A stretch of DNA of 64,000 nucleotides from Dechloromonas hortensis (GTDB lineage Bacteria; Pseudomonadota; Gammaproteobacteria; Burkholderiales; Rhodocyclaceae): assembly GCF_009469765.1 (NCBI RefSeq), contig NZ_SSSQ01000011.1, forward strand, positions 1 to 64,000, written 5' to 3'. Numbering within the stretch: position 1 is the stretch's first letter; each line of letters starts with the position of its first letter. Positions 62,798 to 64,000 of the stretch are shown one piece after another. Position numbers and translations under genes: made by a program. The notes under the pieces are model-generated. The model saw only the letters and a program-made list of their open reading frames with translations, had not been told where the DNA came from and did no database searches.

Positions 62798-63197
62798 ACG
62801 CTGGAGCAGGGTTCGTCGCGTGCTAATTTCCTGAATGATGCTCTCTCCCGCTTTTCCCGAGCCAAAGCCGCGATTGGCGATTCGGGGAATATTTATTTTA
62901 TTGGGGAAGATGATGCGCCGATGCGGGTATTAAGGCAATTACCCCGCCCTCAGTCGCCCGTGCCCGTTTCCGAGCGGGCGAAAATAGAGTAAACTAATAA
63001 TATCAATGCGTTGATCCATCGCCCGCAGGGCTCCCGAGCAGCTACCGCTTTACCCCTCGTTTGCAGTTCACTTTGCAGGTCTCACCATTGAATCGCCCCC
63101 TAGGCATAGCTGCGTCAGGGGAACTCAGGCCGCCCGACCATCGGGCCAACACGTCGCAAGCAAACAAAAGCAAGCAGCGGCGTCGAAAGGAAACAGC
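62798..63197. other. 400-bp gap holding the kinase and helicase promoters and a long helicase leader
   Basis: The half near the kinase contains its GGGAGAGAG ribosome site and an AT-rich tract (62885-62905). Toward the helicase, TAAACT-AATAATAT near 62990-63002 is a likely -10 region, which would give an RNA leader of about 190 bases, as in cold-shock helicase genes. A TTG-started frame (63088-63201) ends in ATGA overlapping the helicase start. No other gene or repeat was seen. Confidence 0.45.
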
Positions 63198-64000
63198 ATG
63201 ACATCACCCGTCGAAAGCTTTGCCGACCTCGGCTTAGGCTCCGCCCTACTCAAAGCCCTGGCCGATATTGGCTATGAAACCCCGTCGCCGATCCAGGCGC
63301 AGTGTATTCCCATCCTGCTTGAAGGCCACGATCTGATCGGCATGGCCCAGACCGGCACCGGCAAGACCGCCGCCTTCGCGCTGCCGCTGCTCGAAAAGAT
63401 CGACGTCAAGATCAGCAAGCCGCAGGCCCTGATCCTGACCCCGACCCGCGAACTCGCCATCCAGGTCGCCGAAGCGCTGCAAAGTTACGCCCACGGCCTG
63501 CCCGGCTTCCACGTCCTGCCGATCTACGGCGGCCAGAGCTACACCATCCAGCTCAAGCAACTGTCGCGCGGCGCCCACATCATCGTCGGCACCCCGGGTC
63601 GCGTCATGGACCACCTGGAGCGCAAGACGCTCAACCTCGACAACCTGAAGACCCTGGTCCTCGACGAAGCCGACGAAATGCTGCGCATGGGCTTCATCGA
63701 CGACGTCGAATGGATTCTCGAACGCACCCCGGCCGAGCACCAGACCGCACTGTTCTCGGCCACCATGCCGGAACAGATCCGCCGCGTCGCCCAGAAGTAC
63801 CTGGTCGAGCCGCGCGAAATCAAGATCAAGTCGGCCACCGCCACCGTTGCCGCGATCCGCCAGGTGTACTGGCAGGTTTCCGGCATGCACAAGCTGGACG
63901 CCCTGACCCGCATCCTCGAAGTCGAGGAAGACTTCGACGCCGCCATCATCTTCGTCCGCACCAAGACCGCTACCGTCGAACTGGCCGACAAGCTGTCGGC
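63198..64000 (+). CDS. deaD: DEAD-box ATP-dependent RNA helicase (partial, runs off the end)
   Basis: The first 267 codons are present. DEAD-box motifs appear in order: Q motif SPIQAQCIP, motif [13 protein letters not shown], Ia [10 protein letters not shown], Ib [20 protein letters not shown] and III FSATMP. The start [14 protein letters not shown] opening and motif order match DeaD/CsdA, which helps ribosome assembly at low temperature, but RhlE- or DbpA-type members cannot be fully excluded without the C-terminus. ATG 63198 follows AAAGGAAA. Confidence 0.92.
   Translation, partial: MTSPVESFADLGLGSALLKALADIGYETPSPIQAQCIPILLEGHDLIGMAQTGTGKTAAFALPLLEKIDVKISKPQALILTPTRELAIQVAEALQSYAHGLPGFHVLPIYGGQSYTIQLKQLSRGAHIIVGTPGRVMDHLERKTLNLDNLKTLVLDEADEMLRMGFIDDVEWILERTPAEHQTALFSATMPEQIRRVAQKYLVEPREIKIKSATATVAAIRQVYWQVSGMHKLDALTRILEVEEDFDAAIIFVRTKTATVELADKLS

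Overview
The window looks like a chromosomal segment of a high-GC betaproteobacterium. The gene set (etfAB, prpE, acuI, an rsx/Rnf operon, a bpt-type N-degron transferase next to aat, many c-di-GMP proteins and a PhaR-type operator) fits the Rhodocyclales, for example a Dechloromonas- or Azonexus-like organism. That placement is an inference from gene content, not a sequence match. It reads mostly as core or near-core chromosome: no insertion sequence, prophage, CRISPR array, rRNA or tRNA gene was seen.

Layout. 1-10.6 kb: the start of etfA and all of etfB (minus), a divergent TetR regulator, a minus-strand operon of ppx plus an Mla-like lipid ABC transporter (STAS-MlaE permease, ATPase, MCE protein, auxiliary lipoprotein), prpE, a response regulator with a dead GGDEF domain, and acuI. 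10.7-15.9 kb: an NlpC/P60 hydrolase and an iron(III) ABC importer split into fbpA, then an ankyrin gene, then divergent fbpB and fbpC. 15.9-21.9 kb: a plus-strand run of aat, bpt, an MliC-YbaY fusion, a small secreted protein, a CapA-like protein, a MaoC protein and kup. 22-23.6 kb: a GGDEF protein in a visibly AT-richer patch. 23.6-30.2 kb: a minus-strand MacAB-TolC type efflux set, an amino-acid-type binding protein and a second ankyrin protein.

30.3-43.6 kb: pyrD, rsxABCDGE, then an inverted three-gene block (PAS-GGDEF, di-heme cytochrome c peroxidase, PAS-GGDEF-EAL) sitting between the rsx operon and nth, then a FIST-type protein and a DUF1841 protein. 43.6-52.1 kb: an ODP-type metallo-beta-lactamase protein, an orphan PilB/GspE ATPase, a secreted cysteine-rich repeat protein, a DUF3820 protein, an MFS transporter, an FMN reductase, an unknown protein, and htpG with an excellent sigma-32 promoter. 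52.1-64 kb: a 0.6-kb gap with phasin-like regulatory remnants, a spermidine-synthase-like methyltransferase, a metallo-hydrolase lipoprotein gene broken by an in-frame TGA, greB, small proteins, pit with its PhoU-like partner, an aldo/keto reductase with a DUF455 protein, a hybrid histidine kinase, and the start of a DEAD-box helicase running off the end.

How parts work together: propionyl/acrylyl-CoA handling (prpE, acuI, etfAB), iron uptake with Fur-like sites, envelope lipid trafficking and lysozyme defence, redox-driven ion pumping (Rsx), peroxide removal beside c-di-GMP turnover, and phosphate uptake. The most unusual items are the five-repeat secreted Cys protein (46338-47141), the Cys cluster inside the FbpC regulatory region, the premature TGA at 54190, a cluster of likely leaderless genes, and a dispersed TGCGGTCGACC-type intergenic element.
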